Shown here piece by piece: positions 18,609 through 25,872 of a stretch of 64,000 nt of DNA. Source of the DNA: Haloglomus litoreum. Lineage in GTDB: Archaea; Halobacteriota; Halobacteria; Halobacteriales; Haloarculaceae. The stretch is taken from NCBI RefSeq assembly GCF_029338515.1, contig NZ_CP119988.1, positions 4,631,481 through 4,695,480 of the forward strand. Direction: 5' to 3'. A model generated the notes under the pieces. The model ran no database searches. It was not told the DNA's origin and saw nothing but the letters and a program-made list of their open reading frames with translations. A program made the position numbers and the translations under genes. Position 1 is the first letter of the stretch; the number at the start of each line of letters is the position of its first letter.

Positions 18609-19334
18609 ATGAGTCTCTTCGTCGACGTGGGCCTCTCTGTAACTGCAATCCCACCTGGTGGCATCGTCCCAATCCAGACTGACGTGACACTCGAACTCGA
18701 ACGGGTCGTGCCGACGGCAAGCACAACACACTTTCTCTGGCTCGTCGGCGAGAACCACCACCAGTTCCTCGAGGACCTGCGAGGCGAGTCTGCTGTCGAG
18801 TCGATCACCGTACTCGACGAGTTCGACGACCGGGTGTTCGTTCGCCTCCACTGGAACGTACTGGAGAATCCGTTTCTCGACCTGCTCGACGAGAGTGACG
18901 TGGTCCTTGTGGAAGCACGGGGAACGGCGGATGGGTGGGAGGCCACACTCCGGTTTCCCGACGAAGCGACACTCAGAACCTTCTACGAGGCCAGTGAACA
19001 GGGTGAACACGGAGTCGAACTCCGTGCGATCAACGGTGCACGAGTCGACGAGCGTGGGGGCACGGACGTGCTCTCCCCCGTACAACGGGAGACGCTCGAG
19101 GCAGCCTTCGAGGCCGGGTACTACGACGTGCCACGGGCGATTACGATCGCCGAACTCGCAGCGCAACTCGACCGCTCAGAGCAGGCGGTCTCAGAGGCGC
19201 TCCGGCGAGCGACGGCGAATTATTTGCGGGCGACGCTGCAACAGGGAGAGCCGAGTGAGACCGACCCCGACGACGAGGGCGAGGCGAGCGGCACCACAGC
19301 TCGCACGGATGCCGAAACTGACGGTGACTGCTGA
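18609..19334 (+). CDS. Bacterio-opsin activator-like HTH_10 regulator
   Basis: 241 residues. N-terminal BAT-type domain (ERVVPTASTTHFLWLVGEN, TLRFPDEATLRTFYEA) followed by a C-terminal HTH_10 region with LSPVQRETLEAAFEAGYYDVP and IAELAAQLDRSEQAVSEALRR, then a Thr/Asp/Glu-rich tail. It follows the first regulator by 261 nt on the same strand; a TATA-like GTTTATTATAA at about 18449-18460 suggests its own promoter with a long leader. The start position is therefore the least certain of the three regulators. Confidence 0.8.
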   Translation: MSLFVDVGLSVTAIPPGGIVPIQTDVTLELERVVPTASTTHFLWLVGENHHQFLEDLRGESAVESITVLDEFDDRVFVRLHWNVLENPFLDLLDESDVVLVEARGTADGWEATLRFPDEATLRTFYEASEQGEHGVELRAINGARVDERGGTDVLSPVQRETLEAAFEAGYYDVPRAITIAELAAQLDRSEQAVSEALRRATANYLRATLQQGEPSETDPDDEGEASGTTARTDAETDGDC

Positions 19335-19337
19335 AAC

Positions 19338-19610
19338 TCACGTCTCGGTCGAGCCAGCGGATTCGACGGTCGGCTCTCGGACCTCGATATCGGTGGCCGA
19401 CCGGACACTGACCTCGTACCCTGCATACGAGAAGAGGACCGTCGGGGCGGTTCGCTCCGCCGAATCAGCGCTGGCGTGTGCGTATAGTGCCTCTAGTGCG
19501 TCAGGTTCGATCGCTTCGTGAAGCGGCGGCAGAGCCTGTGAATCAGCTCCGCTGGCTCGTGCGACGGCCTCGACGACGCGAGCACTGATCGAACTCTCGG
19601 TCTGAGTCAT
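19338..19610 (-). CDS. HalOD1 output-domain protein
   Basis: 90 residues. The pattern SISARVVEAVARASGADSQALPPLHEAIEPDALEALY followed by a short beta-rich half (TVLFSYAGYEVSV) is that of the haloarchaeal HalOD1 output domain, which is usually either fused to receiver domains or encoded alone. It stands tail to tail with the second regulator (3 nt between stops). Its promoter region carries the reverse-oriented copy of the 16-bp island motif directly upstream of CTATTTATATAC, so it may belong to the same regulon as the bat-like genes. Confidence 0.8.
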   Translation of the reverse strand: MTQTESSISARVVEAVARASGADSQALPPLHEAIEPDALEALYAHASADSAERTAPTVLFSYAGYEVSVRSATDIEVREPTVESAGSTET

Positions 19611-19645
19611 GACTGTGAACTCTTATCAAGGGGGCCGGCCCCAAC

Positions 19646-19673
19646 GTATATAAATAGCAGTGATGTCGATGGT
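19646..19673 (-). promoter_or_regulatory. 16-bp motif (copy 2) directly upstream of a TATA element, promoter of the HalOD1 gene
   Basis: On the minus strand, ACCATCGACATCACTG (19673-19658) is followed at once by CTATTTATATAC (19657-19646), about 40 nt before the HalOD1 ATG at 19610. The motif occupies the BRE/activator position. Confidence 0.6.
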
Positions 19674-19683
19674 TTATCCATCG

Positions 19684-20376
19684 TTATGAATCTTCAACAG
19701 TTGGTTCCGTGTCGTCAGTCGTCTCCGCCTGGCCCTGGGCGAGCGTCGTTCTGAGGAGTGCTGCGGTGCCTCGTGAGATCCGTTGTTTCGTCGCCGTGTC
19801 CGAGAGCCCCAGTTCAGCAGCGAGGTCCGTGAGGTTGATGTTCCGAGGCACGTCGTAATACCCCGCGTCGAGCGCGGTCACGAGTGCTTCTCGCTGTGCC
19901 TCGGTGATGTCGAACCCGAGGCCGAGCGTCTCGGGAATACCGGGGTTGTGGATGGACTGGACGTCGATCCGGATGTCGCGGTCGATACACTCCCGATAGA
20001 ACGTCGAGAGGTCGTCGTGGTCGGGAAAGCGAAGCGAGAACGTCCAGGTGTTGGCTTCGCCGACCCCTTCGAGGATCGTCCCATCGGCCGTTGCCAGTGC
20101 ATCGAGAACCCCATCGATGTCCTCGGCCCACTGGGCACGAACGAGCGTCTCACCGTCGATCGAATCGAGAATCTCGAAGGAATCAACGTCGTCGTCTGCT
20201 TCGAGCGCGGCTTCGATGGCGTCGATACTGTCGTCCGATGCCCAGAAGTACGGGATGAACGTCGACCCGACGGGGATGACCCGTTCGAGGCGAACGCGAA
20301 TGCCCGGATTCTCGCTGAGTGCCGAGTCGAGGACGAACGCATTCGCCGGGAGTTCAACGGTTGCGAGGACACTCAT
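19684..20376 (-). CDS. Bacterio-opsin activator-like HTH_10 regulator
   Basis: 230 residues from the ATG at 20376 (MSVLATVELPANAFVL); an open frame continues upstream but that part is not conserved in the paralogues. The N-terminal BAT-type domain has ERVIPVGSTFIPYFWASD and FSLRFPDHDDLSTFYREC, and the C-terminal HTH_10 domain has ITEAQREALVTALDAGYYDVP and LTDLAAELGLSDTATKQRISRG, closest to the gene at 17673. It ends 10 nt before the 16-bp motif that belongs to the HalOD1 promoter, with the HalOD1 gene next on the same strand. Confidence 0.85.
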   Translation of the reverse strand: MSVLATVELPANAFVLDSALSENPGIRVRLERVIPVGSTFIPYFWASDDSIDAIEAALEADDDVDSFEILDSIDGETLVRAQWAEDIDGVLDALATADGTILEGVGEANTWTFSLRFPDHDDLSTFYRECIDRDIRIDVQSIHNPGIPETLGLGFDITEAQREALVTALDAGYYDVPRNINLTDLAAELGLSDTATKQRISRGTAALLRTTLAQGQAETTDDTEPTVEDS

Positions 20377-20520
20377 GCCTCTCCCCCCCCCCGCTCGGAC
20401 ACGGTTGAAACTGGGTACGTGCGTCACCGTTGTGTGGCTGATTGACATCTCGTGTGGCCCCTCGGGAACACGTGGGAACTCATTGTGTCCCGCGCGGCGG
20501 CCACGCGAAGAGAAACGAGG

Positions 20521-20572
20521 AACGGTTGGACCGACCAACCGTTTTCAAGCAATCCCTTCATGGTCGGGATTG
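20521..20572. repeat. Two adjacent inverted repeats (hairpins)
   Basis: Arms AACGGTTGG and CCAACCGTT (5-nt loop) at 20521-20543, then CAATCCC and GGGATTG (9-nt loop) at 20550-20572. Both are perfect. They could be operators or a structured RNA in the 5' region of the regulator at 19684-20376. Confidence 0.5.
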
Positions 20573-20709
20573 AACACAGGGATGGACCTGCTATTCCGTC
20601 TCCTATTATTGTCGCTACAGACGAATACATCTGCCGGTCGGTGTGGTGTCATTCGCAAGCAATCGTGGGAACCTCGTCGACACCGCCGATAGGGGAAGTT
20701 GAAAAAAAA

Positions 20710-20725
20710 ACCATCGACATCACTG
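20710..20725 (+). promoter_or_regulatory. 16-bp motif ACCATCGACATCACTG (copy 3)
   Basis: Exact copy of the motif at 17551 and 19658, preceded by a run of A. It lies 230 nt before the winged-helix gene and 334 nt before the minus-strand regulator start. Confidence 0.5.
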
Positions 20726-20954
20726 CCACGAGGTGAAACGGTGTGACGGCGTGGATACTCGCGAGAAAGATGATGGATGGGAACATCGCCAACAGACCAG
20801 ATGGGGACAGGTGTTTCGCGCTGGGAGGAGCGGAGCGTCGGCGACACGTACCCGAATACTCAGACGACAGGGCCGCATTCGTCCCGACCCTCGCACGAGC
20901 CGAGGCTTCGGTGGCCCGATCGCCAGCGGGTACCAACACGAAGACTGTCCGATC

Positions 20955-21296
20955 ATGACCAGTGGTGACCACGTGGCAGACTCCAGCCTGGATTCGATGC
21001 TCGATGCGCTGTCGAACAGATACCGTCGACGGCTACTCGTCGCGCTGCTGGAGCACAACCCACAGGAGGACGACGACCCACAGGTTCCAGACGACGTTAC
21101 CAGCGGGAACGAGAATCTGGAAGAACTGATGGTGCAGATGCGTCACTCGCACCTGCCTAAACTGGCGGACGCGGGCTTCATCGAGTGGGATCAGGAGATG
21201 AATCGTATCAGAAAGGGGCCGAAGTTCGAGGAGATCCGACCATTACTGGAGTTGATGGCGAACCACAGCGACGAACTGCCCGACGACTGGCTCTGA
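20955..21296 (+). CDS. Small winged-helix protein (DUF7344-like)
   Basis: 113 residues. The N-terminal part SSLDSMLDALSNRYRRRLLVALLEH is the start of a haloarchaeal winged-helix domain (compare DUF7344), and LMVQMRHSHLPKLADAGFIEWDQ is the wing region (H-x-H-L-P-x-L-x-x-x-G). The C-terminus is acidic. Likely a DNA-binding or regulatory-partner protein within the regulator island. ATG at 20955 chosen because upstream in-frame residues do not fit the family. Confidence 0.75.
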   Translation: MTSGDHVADSSLDSMLDALSNRYRRRLLVALLEHNPQEDDDPQVPDDVTSGNENLEELMVQMRHSHLPKLADAGFIEWDQEMNRIRKGPKFEEIRPLLELMANHSDELPDDWL

Positions 21297-21602
21297 ACCC
21301 AATGGAGGACTCCTTTCTACTGACCACTCATCGCTCTCTCGTGTGAAATGAAGAGGACTCGCTCCAGATTGTGGACGACGCATTTGATGACGACCTCATC
21401 GGCACCCGATCCTTGACAGCAAGACGACAACGGATTTATTGGTATATTCTCCGTTCAGCAGACTCGCTCTGGACGCTCCGCTGTTCATTCGGTCAATAAC
21501 GGATGCATCCCCGTACATAGGAGATGCAGACCTCGGCACTCACGACTCACAATCTATCCATAGCGAATGTATTTAGCGGCTCTATAGAGTCCGATCGTTC
21601 CG
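21297..21602. other. Gene-free AT-rich stretch
   Basis: Between the winged-helix gene and the convergent PIN-toxin gene. I see no gene, RNA or repeat; the region contains several TATA-like strings (GGATTTATTGG near 21430, GTATTTAGC near 21568) without a matching start. Confidence 0.4.
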
Positions 21603-22073
21603 TTACTGTTCGTCCAACATCCGGATGCCTCGCTCCACGACTGCCCCGGTCACGAAGAGACTCGTCTCACGCTGGAGTGCTCGCATACGCGATGCCGCTT
21701 CATCTCTGTCGAGCAATCCGCGGCCGTAACCGAGCGCGATGACGCCGATAGAACCGTGTACTTCGACATCCGCGTCGGACGCTGCCTCTCGGGCTGCGAG
21801 GTCGTCGGTCAGGAGAACGACCCCCCGCTCCTCTGCGACCGCAATCGCAGCGCGTTCTCCCGCATCCAGTTCTTCAGCTCCGACTTGGCTTTCGTCGGCT
21901 TCGACGAGTTCGTACGAGAGGTCGGCCAACCCATCCGGCACACCACCGGTTTCGACTTCCTTGTGCACCGTCTCTGGTACGAGTAGTGTGTCAAACGCCG
22001 AGAGAAGTTCGAGCGAATCGATCTCGGCGAGGTGAATGAGCGGTCCTGCGTCCGAAACAGCCGCAAGCGTCAC
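21603..22073 (-). CDS. PIN-domain protein, probable toxin (VapC-like)
   Basis: 156 residues from a GTG at 22073 that makes a GTGA overlap with the antitoxin stop. PIN-domain acidic residues are visible: Asp in VSDAGPLIHLAEI, Glu in DAGERAAIAVAEE and Asp in VLLTDDLAAREAA, followed by HGSIGVIALGYGRGLL. Such proteins are ribonucleases that inhibit translation when not bound by antitoxin. The overlap with the upstream gene is the usual toxin-antitoxin arrangement. This subtype (ending in TLVxRGI-like sequence) is often annotated DUF3368. Confidence 0.85.
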   Translation of the reverse strand: MTLAAVSDAGPLIHLAEIDSLELLSAFDTLLVPETVHKEVETGGVPDGLADLSYELVEADESQVGAEELDAGERAAIAVAEERGVVLLTDDLAAREAASDADVEVHGSIGVIALGYGRGLLDRDEAASRMRALQRETSLFVTGAVVERGIRMLDEQ

Positions 22074-22321
22074 GCGTTCAGGCCCCAGTCGACGTCCTCC
22101 TCGACGACCGCGCGCTCCCGTTCGGCGCGTTCGACCTTCGGTCGACCGACACGCTCGATGGCCTCCTCGCGGTCGAGTTCGCCGTCGAGGTACTGCGCGA
22201 GTACGAGGTCTTCCCACAGGTCCTCGAGACCGCGTTCGAGGGCCCGTTCGAACACTTCGGACTCTGGAAGGCCGCGAGCCTCCGCGATTTCTCGAACCCG
22301 GTCGGAAATTTCTGCGGCCAT
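22070..22321 (-). CDS. Antitoxin of the PIN pair (UPF0175/ribbon-helix-helix-like)
   Basis: 83 residues from the ATG at 22321; two in-frame ATGs upstream (22348, 22366) lie within or before the promoter. A GGATTTATG element about 29 nt upstream (22346-22354) supports a leaderless start at 22321. The sequence ISDRVREIAEARGLPESEVFERALERG is a short helix-rich DNA-binding/antitoxin head and LDGELDREEAIERVG a typical linker before the toxin-binding tail. It precedes and overlaps the PIN gene by 4 nt. Confidence 0.75.
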   Translation of the reverse strand: MAAEISDRVREIAEARGLPESEVFERALERGLEDLWEDLVLAQYLDGELDREEAIERVGRPKVERAERERAVVEEDVDWGLNA

Positions 22322-22696
22322 ACAGTGTGATTGCTCGGCAACGTTCATAAATCCGTGTTTGCCCACCCGATGGGAATCTGACCGGGGCCTCTGTCTACAT
22401 AGGGCTCATCACTCCCTTGTAGTCGGGGACAACAGAATAGCCGTGGTGTGGTCGTGATTATCGCGGTACTCTGAACCAGTTGTTCTAAGAATTCCAGCGA
22501 CAAGTAAGCAGCATATGGAATGACTCGATTGGCTTCGAATATCGCCAGCCCCACTGAAATTCTACTAGTAGTTCTCAGGTATAGGCGTTCCACGTTTGGA
22601 AACTATTAGTATACCAACCGCTGGTAGAAATCGATAGACTCCAGTTTTCTGCAGGACCAAGATATTCGATCTTCGATCGAAGATCGGGCCACTGCT

Positions 22697-22945
22697 GCAC
22701 ACATCCTCTGTATGCTGCACGCCGATCTGACAGAGTCTGAGAAGGCTCTATCGCTCGTGCTGGATACAACGCGCGACCTTTTTCCGCCTCGGGTTCGCCT
22801 CCGGCGAACCACTCGGCGCAAAAACGTCGATGAAAAAGGCGGACGGCTCGGCCTTCGGCCTCGCCGTCCGGGAACCGCGCTCGCTCCGCTCGCGCGGACG
22901 CTGGTCCTGCATACACCCTCTGTATCCAGCACACCACTCCTGACA
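22697..22945. repeat. Dispersed repeat element with near-direct terminal repeats (copy A)
   Basis: The element shares with the right end of the window (63783-64000) the block GAACCGCGCTCGCTCCGCTC followed by GCGCGGA (here 22872-22898; one mismatch) and a similar minus-strand reading frame containing FLRRVV. Its ends carry similar sequences, CCTCTGTATGCTGCAC (left) and CCTCTGTATCCAGCAC (right), each followed by TGACAG within about 15 nt. Confidence 0.5.
22758..22776 (+). repeat. 19-bp near-direct repeat, right copy
   Basis: TGCTGGATACAACGCGCGA, one mismatch from 17475-17493 at the other side of the accessory island. Confidence 0.4.
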
Positions 22946-23031
22946 GGTCGGCAGTAGGCCGGTGACGATAGCGAAGCTCTCTACCAACCGGTCCGGACGA
23001 TCATCCGGGCGAAGCGGTCGACCACCGCCGG

Positions 23032-24201
23032 TCAGGGAACCGCGAACTCCAGCGCGATTCCCTGCCCGTAGCCGATGCACATCGTCGAGAGCCCGCGGCC
23101 GCCACCACGACGACGCAACTCGTGAATCAACGTCGTCGGGAGCCGCGCGCCACTCGCGCCGAGCGGGTGGCCGATGGCGATGGCGCCGCCGTTGACGTTG
23201 AAGCGCTCGTCCTCGATGCCGAGTTCGCGCTGGCAGTACAGCGTCTGGCTCGCGAACGCCTCGTTCAGCTCGACGAGGTCGTAGTCGTCGATGGCCGTCC
23301 CGGCGCGCTCCATGAGCCCACGGACGGCCGGCACCGGGCCGATGCCCATGATCTCGGGGTCGACGCCGGCCACGTCGTGCGCGCCGACCTCGGCCAGCAC
23401 CGGGAGGTCGTGCTCCTCGGCGAACGCGCGCGATGCGAGCAGGACGCCGGCCGCACCGTCCGATATCTGCGAGGCGTTGCCCGGCGTGACGGTGCCGTCC
23501 TCGCGGAAGACGGTCGGCAGGTCGGCGAGTTTCTCGGCCGTGGTCCCGGGCCGGAGCCCCTCGTCCTCGGTGATGACACCGTCGGCCGTCTCGATGGGGA
23601 CGATCTCGTCGTCGAAGCGGCCGGCCTCGGTCGCCGCGACGGCGCGCTGCTGGGAGCGGGCGCCGTATGCGTCCTGGGCCTCGCGGGAGACGTCGAACCG
23701 CTCGGCGACGGTCTCGGCGGTCTGGCCCATGGCCAGCGCGTCGGTGTCGTACCGCTCGCGGATGCCGGGATAGGAGTCGATGCCGTGGTCGCGCTCGACG
23801 CGGGACATGTTCTCGACGCCGCCCGCGATGATGACGTCCCGCTGCCCGGCGCGGATGTGGTCCGCCCCGGCCGCGATGGCCTGCGCCGAGGAGCCACAGA
23901 GCCGGTCGATGGTCGTCCCCGGGACCGACTCGCCCAGGTCCGAGAGGAGGGTGACGACGCGGGCGAGGTTGTTCCCCTGCTCCTTGACCTGCTTCGCACA
24001 GCCCCACTGGAGGTCGTCGACGTGCTCGCCGGACAGGCCCGATTCGGCCAGCAGTTCGTTCACGACGGCGACCGAGAGGTCCTCGCTCCGGGTATCGGCG
24101 TAGACGCCCCCCTGTTTCCCCTGGGGCGTCCGCCGGGCCGCGACGACGACCGGGTCCGTGTCGGACGGGTCGTCGTGGTCGGTGCTCGCCGCCATCGTCA
24201 C
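23032..24201 (-). CDS. Thiolase (acetyl-CoA acyltransferase)
   Basis: 389 residues, full length. Active-site nucleophile Cys in [12 protein letters not shown] (about residue 90), His in [17 protein letters not shown] (about 345) and second Cys in MCIGYGQG near the C-terminus. It cleaves 3-oxoacyl-CoA with CoA (or condenses two acetyl-CoA). Its start overlaps the stop of the acyl-CoA dehydrogenase gene by 4 nt (ATGA), so they form an operon. With a glutaryl-CoA-dehydrogenase-like partner, a role in aromatic, lysine or fatty-acid catabolism is likely. Confidence 0.92.
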   Translation of the reverse strand: MTMAASTDHDDPSDTDPVVVAARRTPQGKQGGVYADTRSEDLSVAVVNELLAESGLSGEHVDDLQWGCAKQVKEQGNNLARVVTLLSDLGESVPGTTIDRLCGSSAQAIAAGADHIRAGQRDVIIAGGVENMSRVERDHGIDSYPGIRERYDTDALAMGQTAETVAERFDVSREAQDAYGARSQQRAVAATEAGRFDDEIVPIETADGVITEDEGLRPGTTAEKLADLPTVFREDGTVTPGNASQISDGAAGVLLASRAFAEEHDLPVLAEVGAHDVAGVDPEIMGIGPVPAVRGLMERAGTAIDDYDLVELNEAFASQTLYCQRELGIEDERFNVNGGAIAIGHPLGASGARLPTTLIHELRRRGGGRGLSTMCIGYGQGIALEFAVP

Positions 24202-25361
24202 TCGAAGGCGGGGATGCCGGTGAGGTCGTGGCCGAGGATGAGCGAGTGGATGTCGTGGGTGCCCTCGTAGGTGTAGACGGTCTCGAGGTTGGCCATGTGG
24301 CGCATCGGGGAGTAGTCGGCCGTGATGCCGTTGCCGCCCAGCATCTCCCGGGCGATGCGGGACTGGTCACGCGCCATCCGGACGTTGTTGCGCTTGGCCA
24401 TCGACACCTGTTCGGGCCGCAGGTCGCCGCGCTCCTTGAGGTCGGCCAGGCGCTGCGCGAGCAGCTGTGCGGTGGTGATCTGTGTGGCCATCTCGGCGAG
24501 CTTCTCCTGCTGGAGCTGGAAGCTCCCGATGGGTTTGCCGAACTGCTCGCGGTCGGTGGCGTACTGGCGGGCCGTCTCGAAACAGTCCATCGCCGCGCCG
24601 ATGGCGCCCCAGGCGATACCGTAGCGGGCCTGTGTCAGGCAGGACAGCGGGCCCTTCATCCCCTCGACGCCGGGCAGCACGTTCGCCTCCGGGACGTAGA
24701 CGTTCGAGAGCTCGATCTGCCCGGTGATGGAGGCCCGGAGCGAGAGTTTCTCGTCGATCTTCGGGGTCTCGACGCCGTCGCGGTCCGTCTCCACGAGGAA
24801 CCCGCGCACGGGGTCATCGGGCGCGGAGCGGTCCTTCGCCCAGACGACGGCGACATCGGCCAGCGGCGAGTTGGTGATCCAGGTCTTGGTGCCGTTGAGG
24901 ATGTACCCGTCGTCCTCGGCCTCGGCGTGGGTCTCCATCCGCGACGGGTTCGAGCCGTGGTTGGGCTCGGTGAGGCCGAAGCAGCCGATCTTCTCGCCCG
25001 TCCCCATCTCCTCGAGCCACTCGTCCTTCTGTGCCTCGCTGCCGTAGGCGTGAATCGGGTACATGACGAGCGAGCCCTGGACGGAGGCCATCGAGCGCAG
25101 GCCGCTGTCCCCGGCCTCCAGTTCCTGCATCAGGATGCCGTAGGCGGTCTCCGAGAGGTCCGGCAGGCCGTAGCCCGAGAGGTTCGGCGCGTAGAAGCCC
25201 AGTTCACCCATCTCCTCGATGAGGTCCATCGGGAACGTCCCCTCGATCCAGTGGTCCGCCACCACCGGCTTGACCTCGTCCTCGACGAACTCACGCGCCG
25301 TATCCCGCACCATCCGCTCCTCCTCGGTCAGGTCACTCGACAGGTCGACGTAGTCTATCAT
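24198..25361 (-). CDS. Acyl-CoA dehydrogenase, glutaryl-CoA dehydrogenase-like
   Basis: 387 residues from the ATG at 25361. FAD-binding and substrate segments are typical: SVQGSLVMYPIHAYGSE, GCFGLTEPNHGSNPSRM, WITNSPLADVAVVWAK, and the catalytic Glu in VYTYEGTHDIHSLILG at the C-terminus. The Y-E-G-T-H-D motif and the SVQ-S-L-V-M-Y-P-I segment match glutaryl-CoA dehydrogenases rather than short- or medium-chain enzymes. It would oxidise and decarboxylate glutaryl-CoA to crotonyl-CoA with electrons passed to ETF. First gene of the operon with thiolase. The start codon lies within a TACAATGTA palindrome that is repeated 241 nt upstream. Confidence 0.88.
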   Translation of the reverse strand: MIDYVDLSSDLTEEERMVRDTAREFVEDEVKPVVADHWIEGTFPMDLIEEMGELGFYAPNLSGYGLPDLSETAYGILMQELEAGDSGLRSMASVQGSLVMYPIHAYGSEAQKDEWLEEMGTGEKIGCFGLTEPNHGSNPSRMETHAEAEDDGYILNGTKTWITNSPLADVAVVWAKDRSAPDDPVRGFLVETDRDGVETPKIDEKLSLRASITGQIELSNVYVPEANVLPGVEGMKGPLSCLTQARYGIAWGAIGAAMDCFETARQYATDREQFGKPIGSFQLQQEKLAEMATQITTAQLLAQRLADLKERGDLRPEQVSMAKRNNVRMARDQSRIAREMLGGNGITADYSPMRHMANLETVYTYEGTHDIHSLILGHDLTGIPAFE

Positions 25362-25371
25362 ACAATGTAAG
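25360..25371. promoter_or_regulatory. Candidate operator ATACAATGTAAG at the gcdH-like start
   Basis: The core TACA-A-TGTA is palindromic, overlaps the start codon, and the full 12-mer recurs at 25601-25612. Confidence 0.4.
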
Positions 25372-25872
25372 ACCACTCACATGACATCAAAGGTTCGGTT
25401 CGATGACCGGTCGGGACAGCGACCGACGGACCGAGAAACGGGCGAGAGGCCCGACCTCACCCCGGATTCCGGTTCTTCCCGGACAGTCGTGGGACGGCAT
25501 CCGGAGCGCGGCGAGCCGTATCGCCCGCCCTCGGAGGCCCACTTCGGCCACGAGATTCCGGAAAGTGGTTTACGAGATGCATATTTCATCGATCCAATCG
25601 ATACAATGTAAGTCCGAGCGGCGCCGGAGGCCGCATCGAGCGGCCCGGACGGCAGTGGCCCCGATGGCGTCCGTATCGGCGGGCACGGCCGCGCGGTGGG
25701 TCGGTCCCGCTGGTCGCCCGGATCAGTAGACCAGGACGTATAACTATCCAAATCCAGTTTTTGAATCTAAAATTTCATTTTTTATAACCCATATCACTTG
25801 TAAATAGATTATTGGGAAGACATACGCTGAAACAGCTGTGCGGGCGGTCCGGGTGACCGGCGGCCGGGTCGC
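25362..25872. other. 511-nt gene-free stretch
   Basis: Between the divergently placed gcdH-like promoter and the end of the UspA gene. No frame has a plausible protein. It carries a CCTTTGATG TATA-like element (25384-25392, minus strand), a second copy of ATACAATGTAAG (25601-25612) and a strongly AT-rich segment at 25740-25820. Confidence 0.45.
25601..25612. promoter_or_regulatory. Second copy of candidate operator ATACAATGTAAG
   Basis: Identical 12-mer to 25360-25371 with the palindromic core TACA-A-TGTA; same orientation. Confidence 0.4.

Larger units (their letters stand above)
20377..20954. other. Gene-free stretch with paired hairpins and a third 16-bp motif
   Basis: No protein-coding frame here looks real. 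It contains two adjacent perfect inverted repeats (AACGGTTGG/CCAACCGTT at 20521-20543, and CAATCCC/GGGATTG at 20550-20572) and the third copy of the island motif at 20710-20725 after an A-tract. It separates the minus-strand regulator from the plus-strand winged-helix gene. Confidence 0.5.
22322..23031. other. 710-nt gene-free stretch with a dispersed haloarchaeal repeat
   Basis: The left half (22370-22690) is AT-rich with no recognisable gene; an inverted repeat GATCTTCGATCGAAGATC lies at 22669-22686. The right half (about 22695-22945) is a repeat element described separately. No tRNA or transposase remnant was recognised. Confidence 0.5.

Noticed and set aside
20550..20572. Possible CRISPR repeat
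   Set aside because: A single palindrome without any second copy or spacer periodicity; no cas genes in the window.
22345..22593. 82-codon minus-strand frame upstream of the antitoxin
   Set aside because: No recognisable domain or promoter; it overlaps the antitoxin promoter.
22748..24370. 540-codon minus-strand frame over thiolase
   Set aside because: Same strand but another frame of the thiolase gene; Arg/Pro/His-rich translation; the thiolase frame has all active-site residues.
25381..25611. 76-codon frame in the gcdH-UspA intergenic region
   Set aside because: Random-looking composition, no TATA element at suitable distance, overlaps the likely gcdH promoter.
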